DNA from: Elusimicrobiales bacterium
GTDB lineage: Bacteria; Elusimicrobiota; Elusimicrobia; Elusimicrobiales; UBA9959
Length of the DNA: 64,000 nt
Assembly (NCBI GenBank): GCA_028713125.1
Contig: JAQTOU010000001.1
Location: 328,273 to 392,272, forward strand
Direction of reading: 5' to 3'
This document shows, piece after piece, positions 63,534 to 64,000 of the stretch. The first letter of the stretch is position 1, and the number at the start of each line of letters is the position of its first letter. The notes beneath the pieces are model-generated. The model worked only from the letters and a program-made list of their open reading frames with translations. It was not told where the DNA came from and ran no database searches. The position numbers and the translations under genes are program-made.

Positions 63534-63540
63534 ATTGTCT

Positions 63541-64000
63541 TTACTTCGGCAGCAAAGGCGAATCGGGAGGGATGCCATAGGCCGCCGCCAGCCTCTCCGG
63601 CTCCAGCGCTACCGCCGCCGGCCCGAAAGAATACTTCCCCCCGCCGCCAAAAACCAGCGCCTTGCCGCAGCCCAGCCTGGCCACCGCCGGCTCGTGGAGC
63701 ACGGCCGCCACCGCCAGCCCGCGGCCGGCCAGCCGGGCGAGCAGCGCCATGATCCCGGACTTGTATTTAAGATCTAAATGCGAAGTAGGCTCGTCCAGCA
63801 GCAGGACCTTTGTCTCCTGCGCCAGCGCCTGAGCGATAAAGACGAGCTGGCGCTCGCCGGTAGAAAGAGTATTTATCGAGCGCTCCGCGAACGGGGCGAT
63901 CCCCGTCTCCTCCATAGCCAGGTCGGCGGCCTTCCCGTCCTCCGCGGAATAGCCGCGCCAGAACCCGGCCCTCGCCGTGCGCCCGAGCAGTACGGTCTCC
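63541..64000 (-). CDS. ABC transporter ATP-binding protein, FecE/BtuD-like (partial, N-terminus off window)
   Basis: The minus-strand frame is open to the window edge. An internal ATG at 63915 is not the true start, since VLLGRTARAGFWRGYSAEDG upstream already matches the family. The visible part has the signature motif LSTGERQLVFIAQALAQ, Walker B LLLDEPTSHLDL, the D-loop and a switch His in AAVLHEPAVA, then a C-terminal PERLAAAYGIPP. The 'VLLGR.. ...W' phrase with this C-terminal form is typical of iron-siderophore/cobalamin (FecCD-type) importers. Walker A lies beyond the window. It ends directly at repeat copy D. Confidence 0.85.
   Translation of the reverse strand, partial: ETVLLGRTARAGFWRGYSAEDGKAADLAMEETGIAPFAERSINTLSTGERQLVFIAQALAQETKVLLLDEPTSHLDLKYKSGIMALLARLAGRGLAVAAVLHEPAVARLGCGKALVFGGGGKYSFGPAAVALEPERLAAAYGIPPDSPLLPK

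Noticed and set aside
1-64000. tRNA, rRNA, CRISPR, transposase or prophage content
   Set aside because: I looked at the gene gaps and found no cloverleaf-like, direct-repeat-spacer or insertion-sequence signature. Gaps are short and filled by terminators, promoters or the repeat family.

Overview
The window is one dense, high-GC bacterial chromosome segment with 48 protein genes, of which the first and last are cut by the window edges. I see no rRNA, tRNA, CRISPR array, transposase or phage gene. No gene-free stretch exceeds 300 bases. The gene content suits a Gram-negative, outer-membrane-bearing bacterium: PorV-like barrels, secreted proteins with FlgD/T9SS-like C-terminal domains, an alpha-2-macroglobulin, two family 57 glycosidases and DUF4912. 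Elusimicrobiota or a related lineage is my best guess. It rests on gene content only, because no phylogenetic marker RNA is present.

Layout. 1-7.3 kb (minus): a surface-protein operon with a fibronectin-repeat protein, a CARDB/PrcB-like protein, a FecR-domain protein and a PorV-like barrel. 7.4-12.6 kb: a LUD-domain protein, a coiled periplasmic protein, an exported pullulanase and a divergent DUF4015 glycosidase. 12.6-22.2 kb: phosphopentomutase, an M1-M28-PDZ peptidase, a redox/MFS/pseudouridine synthase operon, M18 aminopeptidase and a mini-asparaginase. 22.2-30.7 kb: an ApbE-like lipoprotein, a CsgG-like/VWA fusion, GH3, signal peptidase, NupC, WD40 and a glycosyltransferase. 30.7-35.4 kb (minus): a second surface cluster with an M64-like peptidase carrying a sorting-like domain, followed by its own PorV-like barrel. 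36-46 kb (minus): EamA-MurB-alpha-2-macroglobulin, ornithine aminotransferase and a barrel-like protein. 46-51 kb: YgiQ, RNase D, an RluE-like synthase, a hydroxyacid dehydrogenase and a 59-residue membrane protein. 51-56.7 kb: DtxR-type regulator, FeoA-FeoB, MFS, cysteine desulfidase-like and an unknown. 57-62 kb: GH57/DUF3536, GH57 branching enzyme and DUF4912. 62.3-64 kb: an exported ComEC-like hydrolase and a partial ABC ATPase.

Themes. Alpha-glucan metabolism is split between an export arm (pullulanase, DUF4015) and a cytoplasmic arm (branching enzyme, DUF3536). Two clusters pair a secreted protein carrying a FlgD-like C-terminal domain with a PorV-like barrel, as expected for a type 9-like secretion route. 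Iron uptake is linked to a DtxR-type regulator with a palindromic operator candidate.

The most novel signal is not a protein. Four intergenic elements (about 35.8, 47.9, 56.8 and 63.4 kb) share a terminal stem of about 19 bp and a small hairpin. Their stem sequences change while base pairing is kept, which points to a structured RNA or a folded mobile repeat. A second signal is that many first genes have a -10-like hexamer ending exactly 6 nt before the ATG and no Shine-Dalgarno sequence, as expected for leaderless transcripts.
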